Of a DNA stretch of 64,000 nucleotides, positions 49,228-61,500 are shown one piece after another. Below the pieces are notes generated by a model, which searched no databases, was not told the origin of the DNA, and worked only from the letters and a program-made list of their open reading frames with translations. Both the position numbers and the translations under genes were made by a program. Positions within the stretch are counted from its first letter, which is position 1. Each line of letters begins with the position of its first letter. The DNA is from Microglena sp. YARC. Its lineage: Eukaryota > Chlorophyta > Chlorophyceae > Chlamydomonadales > Chlamydomonadaceae. The stretch spans positions 420,385 through 484,384 of the forward strand of contig CM039462.1 in the NCBI GenBank assembly GCA_022414725.1. Direction: 5' to 3'.

Positions 49228-50094
49228 ATGCGTATCTTCTCATCCCTGATGGACCGTGCCAAAGATGATGCTGTGCTGTATGCTGATGAGGCGCCATGTC
49301 CTCGGTTTTTTCCAGAAAAATCTTGCGTACACCGTTGCCGAGTCCGGTTTCAATCATTTTTGAGTTGTATGACACTATGGGTCTACTACACCACACAGCC
49401 GCGATGTGGTTGTTTATCTTTATTGGATGTGTGCAATCACGTAGCAAGAATCGTGTACACAAGACCGCATATACTCTACGACGGTAAAGGATTGAGCCCG
49501 GTCGAAGCGGCAGAGAATCGGAAGATACTACGTCAAGAAATAATGGCATCTCTGCAAAAACATACATACGACGACGACTCTGCAGAAAACATATGTCTAT
49601 GATATCCGAAGCATCGAGAATTGTGTAAATGAAGATGTGGAAATAAGATAACGATATGGAAGTAGATTATTGACGATATGGAAGTAGATGACTATGTGGA
49701 AGTAGATGACGAGGTGGACGTAGATGACGAGGTGGAAGTAGATGACGAGGTGGAAGTAGATGACGAGGTGGATGTAGATGACGAGGTGGATGTAGATGAC
49801 GAGGTGGAAGTATGGAATTAGATGACGATGACGATGTTTCTGGTGATGATATTCGATGATTCTTCACGTACCCCTGACCGGCCATGTTGGCGGATGTGTG
49901 ATTTCGATGAGGACTGCAATCATCATGTTGATGATTATGCGATGTCCGTGTCTCCTCCTCATCCTTCATCTGACAAGGAAGAAGACGCTATAGAGGAAGT
50001 TGATGATGAGGAGTTGATACGTATCGATGAAGAGCACTCCCATCGCATGCGTGCGAATGTGGAACGTCAGTGTTTGGAAGAGATCCTCGGATGA
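49228..50094 (+). pseudogene. Right-arm copy of the acidic-repeat gene
   Basis: MRIFSSLMDRAKDDAV, LDVCNHVARIVYTRPHILYD, SPVEAAENRKILRQEIMASL, an array of GAGGTGGAAGTAGATGAC units (49650-49830), then DDYAMSVSPPHPSSDKEEDA and RQCLEEILG. The 3' 90 codons are in a single frame. Confidence 0.42.
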
Positions 50095-50342
50095 GGGATT
50101 ACATAAATTCTGAAAAAAATCGAGCGCGTAATGCACTCTACGCACACGAGGTGATCGCAGGGAAGGGCGAGCGCGGCCTGCAACATGATGTTTAGGCAGC
50201 AAGGACACTCGTCTGAAAATCTTTTCAACGAGAGGGAATTGGGACCAAAGCAGGTCACGCTGCGCGTCGTAACCGAATCTTGGAGGTTTCGTTGGTGAGT
50301 TTCAAACTGGATGTGCAACGAGAGTTGACATGTGACGAACAA
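50067..50342 (-). pseudogene. Right-arm copy of the RING-finger gene, best preserved finger
   Basis: One frame of 91 codons holds FSDECPCCLNIMLQAALALP, CDHLVCVECITRSIFFRI and the same C-terminal PHPRISSKH. The zinc ligands C-x2-C and C-x-H-x2-C-x2-C are complete for the first part of a RING; the last Cys pair is not seen, so the finger may be partial. The true start lies upstream in another frame (VRHMSTLVAHPV around 50310). Confidence 0.55.
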
Positions 50343-50765
50343 GATCCACCGACATTGGCGCCTTGTTCACACTCGAACCCGCAACTTCTACAGTTGGCAA
50401 GAACAGTAAAACGACATCAATCGTTAGAAAATTTGGCGTAAGAATGGCGCTGACTGGGTGTGTTAAAAATCTTCTGTGTTTGAACATCAGTCGTTCGTTC
50501 TTACTCAATGCACACCGAGAGGTCATTTTCAAAATACTCACAATTTACGATTTCTGCCTGTTTAGAAAGCGGTATCTCCGTCGAGTGGTAAAAGCCGGCT
50601 TATTTAACTGGACTGGTGTTGTTAATCCCTTGCTGTGCTGGGTTTCTCAAACCCGTCACCGTTGCCCTCTGAAATGGCGGTATCCTTCACACCCAGCAAG
50701 AACAACATATTGATCTTGAAAGTTATCTCCTACTTATTAAGAACAACTCTATTCAAACGTTTAAC

Positions 50766-52080
50766 ATGGCATTGGTGTCTCCGTCTGCAGGTGTGTTAAC
50801 GTTACTTCTCTATCAGATTTTGATTTTATTTTTGTTTGTTGGCGCCATCCTTCCTTCAGTTGTTGATATTCGTGTTCGTGGCAAACGTGATTCCGTTGGA
50901 GATGTATCTGAGCGACGACGTGATGACAAAGCTCAAGGCGATAAGAGTAATGCGTATAACGAGTCCAGGGATTCGTTTTTTTACTCTGACGGGAGAGCTC
51001 TTTCCCTTTAAAAACTCGGATGTACTTCTGTCCGTCGGATGGGGACATCGTGTGCAATTTTTTCCCGTGATTCCGTGAAGAGGTTGCTAACTGTCCTTCC
51101 GAATTTCAAATTAGAGAAATGTTACTCGGTAATTGACATGCGGACGCAGTTCACAGACCCTCGATACGAGTGTTCTACAATGATGTCTCCTAACGTGAGT
51201 CGAGACCTCGAAAAACAACATGGACGCCGCGCGCCGCGAACACGTGCGTGTGCTTCTAGGCGAGTACGAGTTTGCAAAGACGTGTTTTTGACATTGGAGA
51301 CTCTTGTTCCTTGGACCATCTATTCCTACGTACCACTAAGCTTCTGGACCGCCGCGCCTTTTCCACATTGGTGAGTTGTTTTCTCTTGCGCCCCGATCTT
51401 CGTCCGGGGCCCGGGGTGTGGTGCTCCCATGCGCCACTCGCACGTTAAGCATGTACGACTCTCATGATCCGAATAGTGTTTCCCAAACCAACATCCCTGT
51501 AGTATTTGAGGAAGTGTCCGACACCCGCAATCCTAGGGGCAATCCGGGATTTCGTGGACATTGGCGCGTGCTCCTTAGGAATATGCCGAACGACGGCTGT
51601 CAAGTACGGCTCGAAGCGTGTTAAACATTCCATGGTCATGTATTACCTCAAACTTTGTGCAGGACGTTCCTGTCGAGTCTCTCAAATACACAAACGTGGT
51701 TTACCGCGTTCATCACGCGCACCACCTGAACGCTCAGGTGCGTTTGACAGACAGCGTCGTCCTGACTGTCAACGTCGTGGTTTCCGTTGAATGTCAACAT
51801 TTCTAATGCCCAAGCCGCCCGTTTGAGGTTGATCGCGTGCGCGAAGCTCGTTAAGTTGTGGTGACCTTCACGACATCTCTTATCATCATGGCGTCCATGG
51901 ACTCAGTGTCGGGACGGCGTGTGCAGGTGCTGCAGATCGGCGGCATAACCCAGTGATGCGGCATGTCAACCGACGCACTGACCAAGGTGGAGCGTTTGTT
52001 CCCTCCAACGAACAACATGTACCCTTACACGAACAAGAGCATCCCCAATCTCGCGACCTAGCTTTGCGATTAAATGCATA
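50766..52080 (+). pseudogene. Right-arm copy of the N-anchored membrane protein
   Basis: Starts MALVSPSAGVLTLLLYQI and follows the 34964-36251 gene: shifted pieces with RRDDKAQGDKSNAYNES, MRTQFTDPRYECSTMMSPNV, ETLVP, YDSHDPNSVSQTNIPVVFEE and VRLTDSVVLTVNVV. About a dozen shifts by eye. Confidence 0.5.
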
Positions 52081-52197
52081 GTGACTCCTTGATGCACATT
52101 AATGTAATCCATGTCCAACGCATCATCGCAAAAAAAAACTGCAAAAAAAAAAATACTGATCCTTTATACTGCTCTCATAAGAGAACGACAATCTTAA

Positions 52198-53990
52198 TGT
52201 CTGGTAATCAAGCGCATTCAATGGTTCCTCGCAGTGGAACGTTTCTCTAGAGTTGCTGCTAACCCGTCAGGTGGCTCCGACGGGCGATGGAAGGTCTAAC
52301 GCCCTCGTGTTCCTCATCATGCTGGCCGTGTACATCGGACTGCTATTTTGGTGGCGCAAGCGAAAGACCAAGAGTTGCGAGACGTTCAGCGAGGGGGCGG
52401 GGCGGAGCCACATGACGAACAGTGTGAAATCGTTCGAATGACGAATGCATCGAGATGAACGAGACGAATGATCGACGCCTGCAGAGACGATGGAGTGATG
52501 GGGATTTTTTTTTTTTTTTTTTTTTTTTATGCGGGCACGAACACGAAAACCCCAATCAAACCAAAAAAGAAGTCCAATTGCCGATGCCAATGGAAACGGA
52601 TAAGTGAGGAGAAGAGAGAAGGAGAAGAGAAGGAGAAGACGATAACGAAGGAGAAAAATAAGTGTTGACGATAGTTGCCGATATCGTAGTTTCTGGTTCA
52701 CACTCTGGTTCAGACTCGGGTTAGACTCGGGTTCACGACTCGGGTTCAGACTCGTGGGTTCAGACTCAGGTTCATGACCCTCGGGTTTCAGACTCGGGTT
52801 CAGACACTAACTTTGATTCGTCTGACGTTTATGCCAAGCGGATGTGCACAATGAACGCCTTTTGGCGCGTGTTCAATCGTCGTGCAACGCCTGATGAAAT
52901 ATATAAATACTCCAAACTGAAGTGCGAATGATGACAATCACAACACGCTGTCGAGAGATTGAAACATCAGGAAAATGTACGAAGGACTGTCTCAACACTC
53001 ACACTTGATACGGTTGAGGTACTACGTCGACCTTTTGAAAAACACAAAGCCGTACCGAATCGGACCGGACCCGGACTCGGAATCGGACCGGACCCGAAAT
53101 TGGACAACAATATCGAAACAAACAAAAAAGAAACTCTTAGATACAAGACGCCCACAACCTAGAATCCGAGGAACTCGCAAACATCCCTAATACTGATCCA
53201 ATACGAACCTAAATCGCAAACATCCTAATACTGATCCCAATACGAACCTAACTTGCAAACATCCTAAATACTGATCCCAATACGAACCTAACTCGCAAAC
53301 ATCCTAACATTACTGATCCCAATACGAAACTAACTCGCAACATTCCTAAATACTGATCCAAAATAAGAACCTAACTCGTAAATATCCTAATACTGATCAT
53401 AAGAAGAATAGAAGCAAAGACATCCCTTCATCAGTAAGAGATCCATATGATGGGGTTATTCAGTGCGGTGTTGGTAATGCGTGGCTGCGTCGACGCTTGG
53501 TATTCTGGGGCGCAATTTCTACTCTGGATCTCTCTCCAATTTGCCCCACGAGAGTGCAGAAAGCCGGTCTTGACTGATGACTCTGTGATCTCCAGGTTCG
53601 TTGCGGGGTTGCCGTGATGCTTCCCCCCTTCTTCTAATTATTCTGTAACGAAACGGGTCGTACGGCCGCCTGTTGTTGTGTTATCTAGCGGGGATGATTG
53701 AATCGATAGCGCAAATGGGCTTTAATGGCATAACGAAGCGTCAATCGCAAAGTGTGGTGGCAGCTCAGTCCTGTTGGAGGCTTCAAAACGGGGCGGTCAC
53801 AGAATAGGAAGGTTGTAAAATTACAACGTCTCCTAGTCGAAAAGTGTCTGCGACCGCCCGTGTTCTGGCATTCCAGAACCCCTAATCATAGAAATCCTTT
53901 CTGACATGATCGTCGGAATGCCTTGATCGGCAAGTTGGATGCTATTCTTCACAAATGTTAATGATGTCCAAGAACGCTGTGTGGAGAAAA
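52198..53990 (+). pseudogene. Right-arm copy of the Ser-Asp repeat membrane protein
   Basis: LVFLIMLAVYIGLLFWWRKR and KTKSCETFSEG are intact; the Ser-Asp and Asn-Thr-Asp regions are scrambled by indels, and a run of about 25 T lies at 52504-52528. The left copy has no such run. Confidence 0.45.
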
Positions 53991-54031
53991 TATTCAACTA
54001 AATATCAAATCGGAACGGTGTTATCAGTCAC

Positions 54032-54203
54032 AATGGGCGTTCCGTGCCTCCCGGCGATTTGACTGGTTGCGAAACATGGTTACTGAAGCGGATGTTGTGA
54101 TTCGCTTCGTGATGATGTCTCAAGCCTAGGCGAAGTCGTTCAGGAGGCTCTAAATCCTGATAGAAATTTAAAAAAAAATCGGCCGGGATGCAGGAACGCC
54201 ATT
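54032..54203. mobile_element. MITE present only in the right arm, TSD CTAC
   Basis: Left end AATGGGCGTTCCGTGCCTCC, right end CGGCCGGGATGCAGGAACGC then CATT, 172 bp. The right flank is CTAC (54204-54207); the left flank reads C-AC, one base short. The left arm has the uninterrupted site GCGTAGACTG at 33229-33238. The inside matches the 9586 and 10506 elements (GGTTGCGAAACATGG). Confidence 0.82.
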
Positions 54204-54730
54204 CTACGCGAGCCATACTATTTTACGGATGACAAGCACAAAACAACATAACAGTACCAGATGATTATGACAAGTAGAGATCTCGACAAATTCAGGCGCC
54301 GAAAAATAAACGTTAGTGTCTGTCCACCTACGTATGACATTGAACTTGAATGAGTGGCGTCGTGGAGACATATTCATACGCGCTATGTCGAAAAACAAGG
54401 GGCGCGTATCTCCTCGCAAGTGTGTCTATACATTGGATCATGTAATAGTGCCTCCTCATTTCCTCCTCCACCGTACAACATTTGCCATTACCGGGTTGCC
54501 AGAAGATTCTCCATAGATTTCTGTCCGTCGAGGATGATGCCGGGCGCAACTCTACTATTTCTTCTCCTCATGTTGCTCAAAACATTTCATTGGCAGCGGG
54601 TGACATGATCGCTGCTCCTTCTGCATGGTGTGGTGCAAAAGACACCATTTAGGATGGTCTCTTTTTTTCCTGTGGGCGGGGGGCGACTACTACTCAATGA
54701 GCGACGACGGGGTGGGGGTCCGTTACCGCA
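54204..54730 (-). pseudogene. Right-arm copy of the tail-anchored protein (32721-33234)
   Basis: RRYAPLVFRHSAYEY and VIRKIVWLA are readable in different frames; the C-terminal stop now lies next to the MITE. Several shifts. Confidence 0.45.
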
Positions 54731-54841
54731 GCCATGTCGTGAATCATTGTAAGAGCGAATATTTTTGTTAGTGGAAACCCAGCGCGCTGATTGATTCTGG
54801 ATTGAACTGAAAGAAAAAAGTGTTCCGTTTCAACATGTGAA

Positions 54842-56470
54842 ATGGCATGCAAACTGCGATCGTACAGGTATCCAGTAGGCACGGAAACGGGATCGCGAAA
54901 TTCGGATTTGAGAGTGTCTCTATTTTATGTTTTCTCTTCGCGGAAATCGTTATTCTGTTCGATTGTAGCCGCTCGATCCTTTCGCTCAGAGAGGGGGGAG
55001 GCGCAGAGCAATTATTGGACCAACAAACGGGATGGACCAGATTAAAACAACAGATCGCCGCTCAAGTGCAAACATCGGAAAGATCCCAGGCTGGCAGGCA
55101 CAGGCTCGCCAGATGTGTGGACACGCGACGGATACTTCGAAGGCGACCTCCTAGGGGGAGGAACACCGGATGTGCGGAGGGGACCTAAAGGTTATTAGGA
55201 AGATCCAGCGACGTGCACGGACCTCTCGGCTGATGCGCACATTTCTTGATTAACAGGCTGGCCAATATAATAACAATATCGGGTCCTCTACCTCTCTGCC
55301 AAAAAGTAGCAACGCAATGTTGGGGAGGATGAGTCTCATGGAACGATGCAATTTGGAGGAAATCTAACATCGAACCAGGATCCACATAACCAGATTCGAG
55401 TCCGAACGCAAGGGTGCAGGGAAGGCTTCCACAAACAAGAGGTGTCACGAGGATTGACGGGAATGTCCGAGTAGGACTTGGTGGACTGGTGCGATTGCCT
55501 ATCAAACGTCAGGGCACGCCGGGATCAGCCGTACGGAGGGGACGTTTTTTACAAAGAAGGATCAGTTATTGGGCGATGCTGTTGAAATATTGGAGTGACG
55601 TTATCGTCAAGGCAAGTGCAGCAAACGATCTTGGGAAAGGACAACATGTCACACGACAGAAGAGAAAAAACTCAGCCAAGTGCGATCAGGATAGTGTTGA
55701 GGGATCACTTAATAGCACGGGGACGCGAAATGTGGGTAGGAGCGCTCGGGTAGGAAGAACGCGCAATGATACGGCAGAAGGAATAATGTGTCTGTCTCCA
55801 ATAACGCTCAGGTGATAGGAGACCAAGCCGATAAAAAATAGTGGCAGATGGTGCCTCTGAAATCCCTCACGGGTTCCCTGGTCAGTACACCGGAAACCAG
55901 GGAGTGGATAGATAAGAGCAAGGGTTCGCAGAATTGCAGTAGATGAAGAGTTTAACGGTGGACAACGGGTACACGATATTTGAAACAATGCGTGCGAACT
56001 CCATCGCGGGCTCCCTTATTATCAAATGGATAACACTTCTGCACAGGCACCTCTTTACTGACAGTGAACAACGTATCTCGTTTGTGTGAGATTTGGAGAG
56101 CTTTCTACACGCCGGATCGACGACCTCTGTCAGCGAGAGTGATCCGAGTATTGGTAGGTTAGTCAAACCAAAACCGTCACATGTAAGTTAAGTCTCTCTC
56201 AGAATAAGAGGATTTAGCTGATCACCGATGCTGTAGAAATCAACAAATCGGGAAACTGAGTTAACGTATGATGGCTGACGCAACTCCGCATTTAGACAAA
56301 AAATTCAACACGCTCTATGACCGGATACCCTGTCACATCGATGCCGTCAATCAGAGAGGGACAATATGCAAGATGTTCGTCTCGAGCGCCTTGAGGCTGC
56401 TTTAAATGCTATGCCAACAAGACCTAAACGCAAATGAATCTGCAGTTGACCACTCATGTTGTCCTCCTAG
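54842..56470 (+). pseudogene. Right-arm copy of the fibre-like gene, without the 7 kb transposon
   Basis: Starts at the ATG near 54842 (MACKLRSYRYP, shifted from the left MACNCDRTG), with shifted versions of the anchor, ERLEAALNAM-like C-terminal pieces and the CCPP end. At about 55636-55652 the sequence runs from GGGAAAGGACAA straight into ATGTCACACGAC, the empty form of the site that holds the transposon in the left arm. Also has CGA (55468-55470) where the left copy has TGA. Confidence 0.6.
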
Positions 56471-56509
56471 AAAAAAATATGATTTTAATGTATTTTAAAT
56501 TCAAAACGC

Positions 56510-57529
56510 TTGTGCCAAAAACTTGTACTGTTATCCGTTCGCTTTAATCATTGTGTTGATTGTGTGCGCAAACCATATGCCAGCGTGTTCGACATTAAGG
56601 GGGAGGAACGCTTGGAAGGTGCGTGGTTCCTCAGCAACGCCGACGCAACAAATATCTGCGCCGACAAAAAAGGTCGAACTCCGTTCGGATGTCCATACGC
56701 GCTATGCAGGTTCCGACCAACAGATGAATGCACATCACCCGACAGGTTACTACGCTGGCAAACTGCGTTCGTCGGCGAGAACGCCCGACAATTACGGGGA
56801 GCGACTTGCGCATCGCGCGCCGCGGGGAACATAGCGAGTAGAACAACGCGTCCGTCTTGCAGCGCATCTGAACGTTACGATAATGGCGAATTTGCCTTAG
56901 GACGAAGAGTGGAGGTTACATTGGTTGTAGCGGACCACGGATATCGGACAACGACTAGCATGTTGCGATACCGTGCACGAGTGGCAGGCGAGCTATCGAG
57001 TGGACGAGCGGGACGTGGTGAAAGGTAATGCGTACGTTGGGGAATGTGCGTTGCTATTGCAGGAGTTAGACAGCAGATGGGGGTACTGCAAGTCGGGCCG
57101 GGAAGTTGTCGAGTGAGACAGGCAAACGCTGTTTCTAGTGGGATCGACTAGTACTGGAAGGAGCTCGTGAACCCAAGGAGACTGGAAGGTAGTCAATGTG
57201 AAACACCGTTGTTGCGCAAAAGTAATCTTGATCACTGCCCAAGGACCACGTCGTGGCTGAGGTCAAGTACACGTTGGCGAGATACGCTTCTGGGGAAGCG
57301 GATTAGGTTTTAGGCGAAGAGCCTACTCGTGCATAAGGTCCCGACTGAATCATCAGTGCGTAACTTCAAGTCGCCAACAAGGATCTCAACGTGCATGGGT
57401 CGATGGACTTACCAGTGCGCGGCATCGATTGGCAGTTGCCGGCGGATGGTTGATTCTGGAGGTGATTTGAGGAAATCAACAGAAGGGATGTTCACCTCTG
57501 AAACAGCCGATTGACAAACGGATACACTA
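56510..57529 (+). pseudogene. Right-arm copy of the 475-residue fibre-like gene, cut by the gap
   Basis: DIKGEERLEG, SNADATNICADKK and GYYAGKL pieces follow the 22546-23973 gene, then shifted repeat units down to SAVSEVNIP-type noise. The last clear match is near 57500 (left about 23060). It runs into the N gap. Confidence 0.5.
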
Positions 57530-58529
57530 NNNNNNNNNNNNNNNNNNNNNNNNNNNNNNNNNNNNNNNNNNNNNNNNNNNNNNNNNNNNNNNNNNNNNNN
57601 NNNNNNNNNNNNNNNNNNNNNNNNNNNNNNNNNNNNNNNNNNNNNNNNNNNNNNNNNNNNNNNNNNNNNNNNNNNNNNNNNNNNNNNNNNNNNNNNNNNN
57701 NNNNNNNNNNNNNNNNNNNNNNNNNNNNNNNNNNNNNNNNNNNNNNNNNNNNNNNNNNNNNNNNNNNNNNNNNNNNNNNNNNNNNNNNNNNNNNNNNNNN
57801 NNNNNNNNNNNNNNNNNNNNNNNNNNNNNNNNNNNNNNNNNNNNNNNNNNNNNNNNNNNNNNNNNNNNNNNNNNNNNNNNNNNNNNNNNNNNNNNNNNNN
57901 NNNNNNNNNNNNNNNNNNNNNNNNNNNNNNNNNNNNNNNNNNNNNNNNNNNNNNNNNNNNNNNNNNNNNNNNNNNNNNNNNNNNNNNNNNNNNNNNNNNN
58001 NNNNNNNNNNNNNNNNNNNNNNNNNNNNNNNNNNNNNNNNNNNNNNNNNNNNNNNNNNNNNNNNNNNNNNNNNNNNNNNNNNNNNNNNNNNNNNNNNNNN
58101 NNNNNNNNNNNNNNNNNNNNNNNNNNNNNNNNNNNNNNNNNNNNNNNNNNNNNNNNNNNNNNNNNNNNNNNNNNNNNNNNNNNNNNNNNNNNNNNNNNNN
58201 NNNNNNNNNNNNNNNNNNNNNNNNNNNNNNNNNNNNNNNNNNNNNNNNNNNNNNNNNNNNNNNNNNNNNNNNNNNNNNNNNNNNNNNNNNNNNNNNNNNN
58301 NNNNNNNNNNNNNNNNNNNNNNNNNNNNNNNNNNNNNNNNNNNNNNNNNNNNNNNNNNNNNNNNNNNNNNNNNNNNNNNNNNNNNNNNNNNNNNNNNNNN
58401 NNNNNNNNNNNNNNNNNNNNNNNNNNNNNNNNNNNNNNNNNNNNNNNNNNNNNNNNNNNNNNNNNNNNNNNNNNNNNNNNNNNNNNNNNNNNNNNNNNNN
58501 NNNNNNNNNNNNNNNNNNNNNNNNNNNNN
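57530..58529. other. Assembly gap of exactly 1000 N
   Basis: A round 1000-base run of N is a scaffold join of unknown true size. Adjacency of the satellite to the viral block is therefore not proven. Confidence 0.99.
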
Positions 58530-61500
58530 TGTTAACCACGTTTCAAAATAGGGATTATGTAGCCTCCGGCATCTTCAGTTAAATTATTTTTGTTGAAATA
58601 ATGTTGTTCCAGAGATGGAGAGCTCTTTCAAGGTCATGTTAACACGTTTAAAAAATAGGGCGATTGACACCTCCGTCATTCTTCAGTATTTATTTTTTGT
58701 TAAAAATTGTGTTCCAGAGATGGAGAGTCTTTTCAGAGGTGTTTCATGTGAACACGTTTTAAAATAGGGAGTATGTGAGCCTCCGGCATTCTTCCAGTAT
58801 TATTTTGTGTATATATATATTGTATGTTCCAAGATGGACCTTCAAACGGTGTTCATGTGACACGTTTAATAATAGGCATTTATGTGAGCCTCCGGCAAAT
58901 TCTTCAGTATTTATTTTTTGTTAAAATAATGTGTTCAGAGATGGAGAGTCTTTTCCAGAGGTGTTCATGTGAACACGTATTTAAAAATACGGATTGATTA
59001 GGCCTCCGGCATTCTTCATATTATTTTTGTATGAAAAAATTGTGTTCCAGAGAAATGGAAGAGCTTTTCAAGGTTCATGTGAACACGTTTTTTAAAAAAT
59101 AGTGATTGAGACCTCCGGCATTCTTCAGTTATTTATTTTTTGTGAAATTAATTGTTGTTCCAAGATGGAGAGTTTTTCAGAAGGTTCATGTGAACACGTT
59201 TCATAAATAGCGGATTATGTGAGCCTCGATTCTTTACGTATTTATTTTTTGTTGAAAATAATTGTTTGTTCCAGAGATGAGAGTCCTTTCTGCAGAGTTC
59301 ATGCGTGAACACGTTTAAAACTAGGGATTGAGATGTGAGCCTCCGGCATTCTTCAGTATTTTATCTTTGTTGTTGAAATAATTGTTGTTCCAGAGATGGA
59401 GCGCTCTTTTCAGAGTCTTTTCAGAGGTGTCATGTGAACACGTTTTAAAATAGGGATTGATGTGAGCCTCCGGCATTCTTCAGTATTTATTTTTTGTTGA
59501 AATAATTGTTGTTCCAGAGATGGAAGAGTCTTTTCAGAGGTGTTCATGTGAACACGTTTAAAATAGGATTGATGTGAGCCTCCGGTCATTCTTCATATTT
59601 ATTTTTTGTTGAATAATTGTTGTTCAGAGATGGAGAGTCTTTTCAGAGGTGTTCATGTGAACACGTTTCAAATAGGGATTGATGTGAGCCTCCGGCATTC
59701 TTCAGTATTTATTTTTGTTGAAATAACTGTTGTTCCCAGAGATGGAGAGTCTTTTCAGAGGTGTTCATGTGAACACGTTTAAAATAGGGGATTGAATGTG
59801 AGCCCGGCATTCTTTCAGTATTTATTTTTTGTGAAATAGTTGTCGTTCCATGGAGAGTCTTTTCAGTTGTTCCAGAAATAGGGATGGAGCCTCCGGCATC
59901 TTCAGTATTTATTTTTGTTGTGAATTATATTGTTGTTTCTTTTCAGAGGTGTTCATGTGAACACGTTTCAAAATAATGGGATTGAGGCCTCCGTCATGTG
60001 ATTTATTTTCTGTTGAATATATATTGTTGTTCCTAGATGGAGAGTCCGGGTGTTCATGTGTGAACTTTAAAATAGAGGGATGAGTGAGCATTCCTTCAGT
60101 ATTATTTTTTGTTGAAATAATTGTTGTTCCAGAGATGAGAGTCTTTTCAGAGGTGTTCATGTGAACACGTTTAAAATAGGGATTGATGTGAGCCTCCGGC
60201 ATTCTTCAGTATTTATTTTTTGTTGAAATATTGTTGTTTTTCCATGAAGAGTCTTTTCAGTTTCATGTTTCCAGAATAAAGATTGGAGCCTTCCCGGCAT
60301 TCTTCAGTATTTATTTTTTTGTGGAAATAATTGTTGTTACCAGAGATGGAGAGTTTTTTCAAGGTGTTCATGTGAACACGTTTAAAATAGGGATTGATGC
60401 TGACCCTCCGCCTTCCGTCATTCTTCAGTATTTATTTTTTTGTTGAAATAACTGTGTTCGCAGAGATTCTTCAAGGGATTTATTTTTTTGAAGGTCTTTT
60501 CAAAGGTGTTCAAATAATTGTTGTTCAGTAGATGGAGAGTCACGTTTCAAAAATAGGGAATTGATGTGAGCGATGTGAGCCTCCGGCATTCCTTCAGTAT
60601 TTATTTTTTGTTGAATAATGTTGTTTCCAGAAGATCCGGCATTTTAATCAAGTTTCAATGTTGAAATAACAATAGGGATGGTTGAAGCCTCCGGCAATCC
60701 ACATATTTTTTTTTGAATAATTGTTTTCATGGACTTTTCAGAGGTTTTGAAACGTTTCAACGAGGTGGTTGAATGTGAGCATGTGACTTTTCAGTATTTA
60801 TTTTTTTTGTTGATAATAACGTTTTTAAATAGGGGATTGTGTGGAGCCTGTGAACGTTTAAAATAGGGATTGATTGAGCCTCCCGGCATTCTTCAGTATT
60901 TTTTTTTTTGTTGAAATAATTGTTGTTCCAGAGATGGAGAGTCTTTTCAGAGGTGTTGTGAACACGTTTAAAATGTGATGTGAGCCTCCGGCACGTTTCA
61001 AATTAGGGATTGATCGTGAGCCTCATTCTTTCAGTATTTATTTTTTGTTGAAATAACTGTTTTGTTCCAGAGATGGAGAGTCTTTTCAAGAGGTGTTCAT
61101 GTGAACACGTTTAAAAATAGGGATTGATGTGAGCCTTTTTACCTCCCCCCCCGTCATTCTTCAGTATTTATTTTTTGTTGAAATAATTGTTGTTCCAGAG
61201 ATGGAGAGTCTTTTCAGAGGTGTTTCATTGTGAACACGTTTCAAATAGGGATTGATGTGAGCCTCCGGCATTCTTCAGTTTTATTTTTTGTTGAAATAAT
61301 TGTTGTTCCAGAGATGGGAGAGTCCTTTTCAGAGGTGTTTTCATCGTGAACACGTTTTAAAATAGCGATTGGATGTGAGCCTCCGGCATTCTTTCGGTAT
61401 TATTTTTTGTTGAAATAATTGTTGTTCCAGAGATGGAGAGTCTTTTCAGAGGTGTTCATCGTGAACACGTTTCTAAATAGGGATTGATGTGAGCCTCCGT

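Noticed and set aside
43141..57529. Right arm as a pure fold-back sequencing artefact of one molecule
   Set aside because: The two arms differ reciprocally by two transposon insertions and by many substitutions near the centre, which one folded molecule could not produce. A misjoin of two haplotypes remains possible.
57409..58551. Open frames across the gap
   Set aside because: They consist of N; no coding content.
59909..60446. Short open frames in the satellite
   Set aside because: They follow the satellite units and have no independent support.
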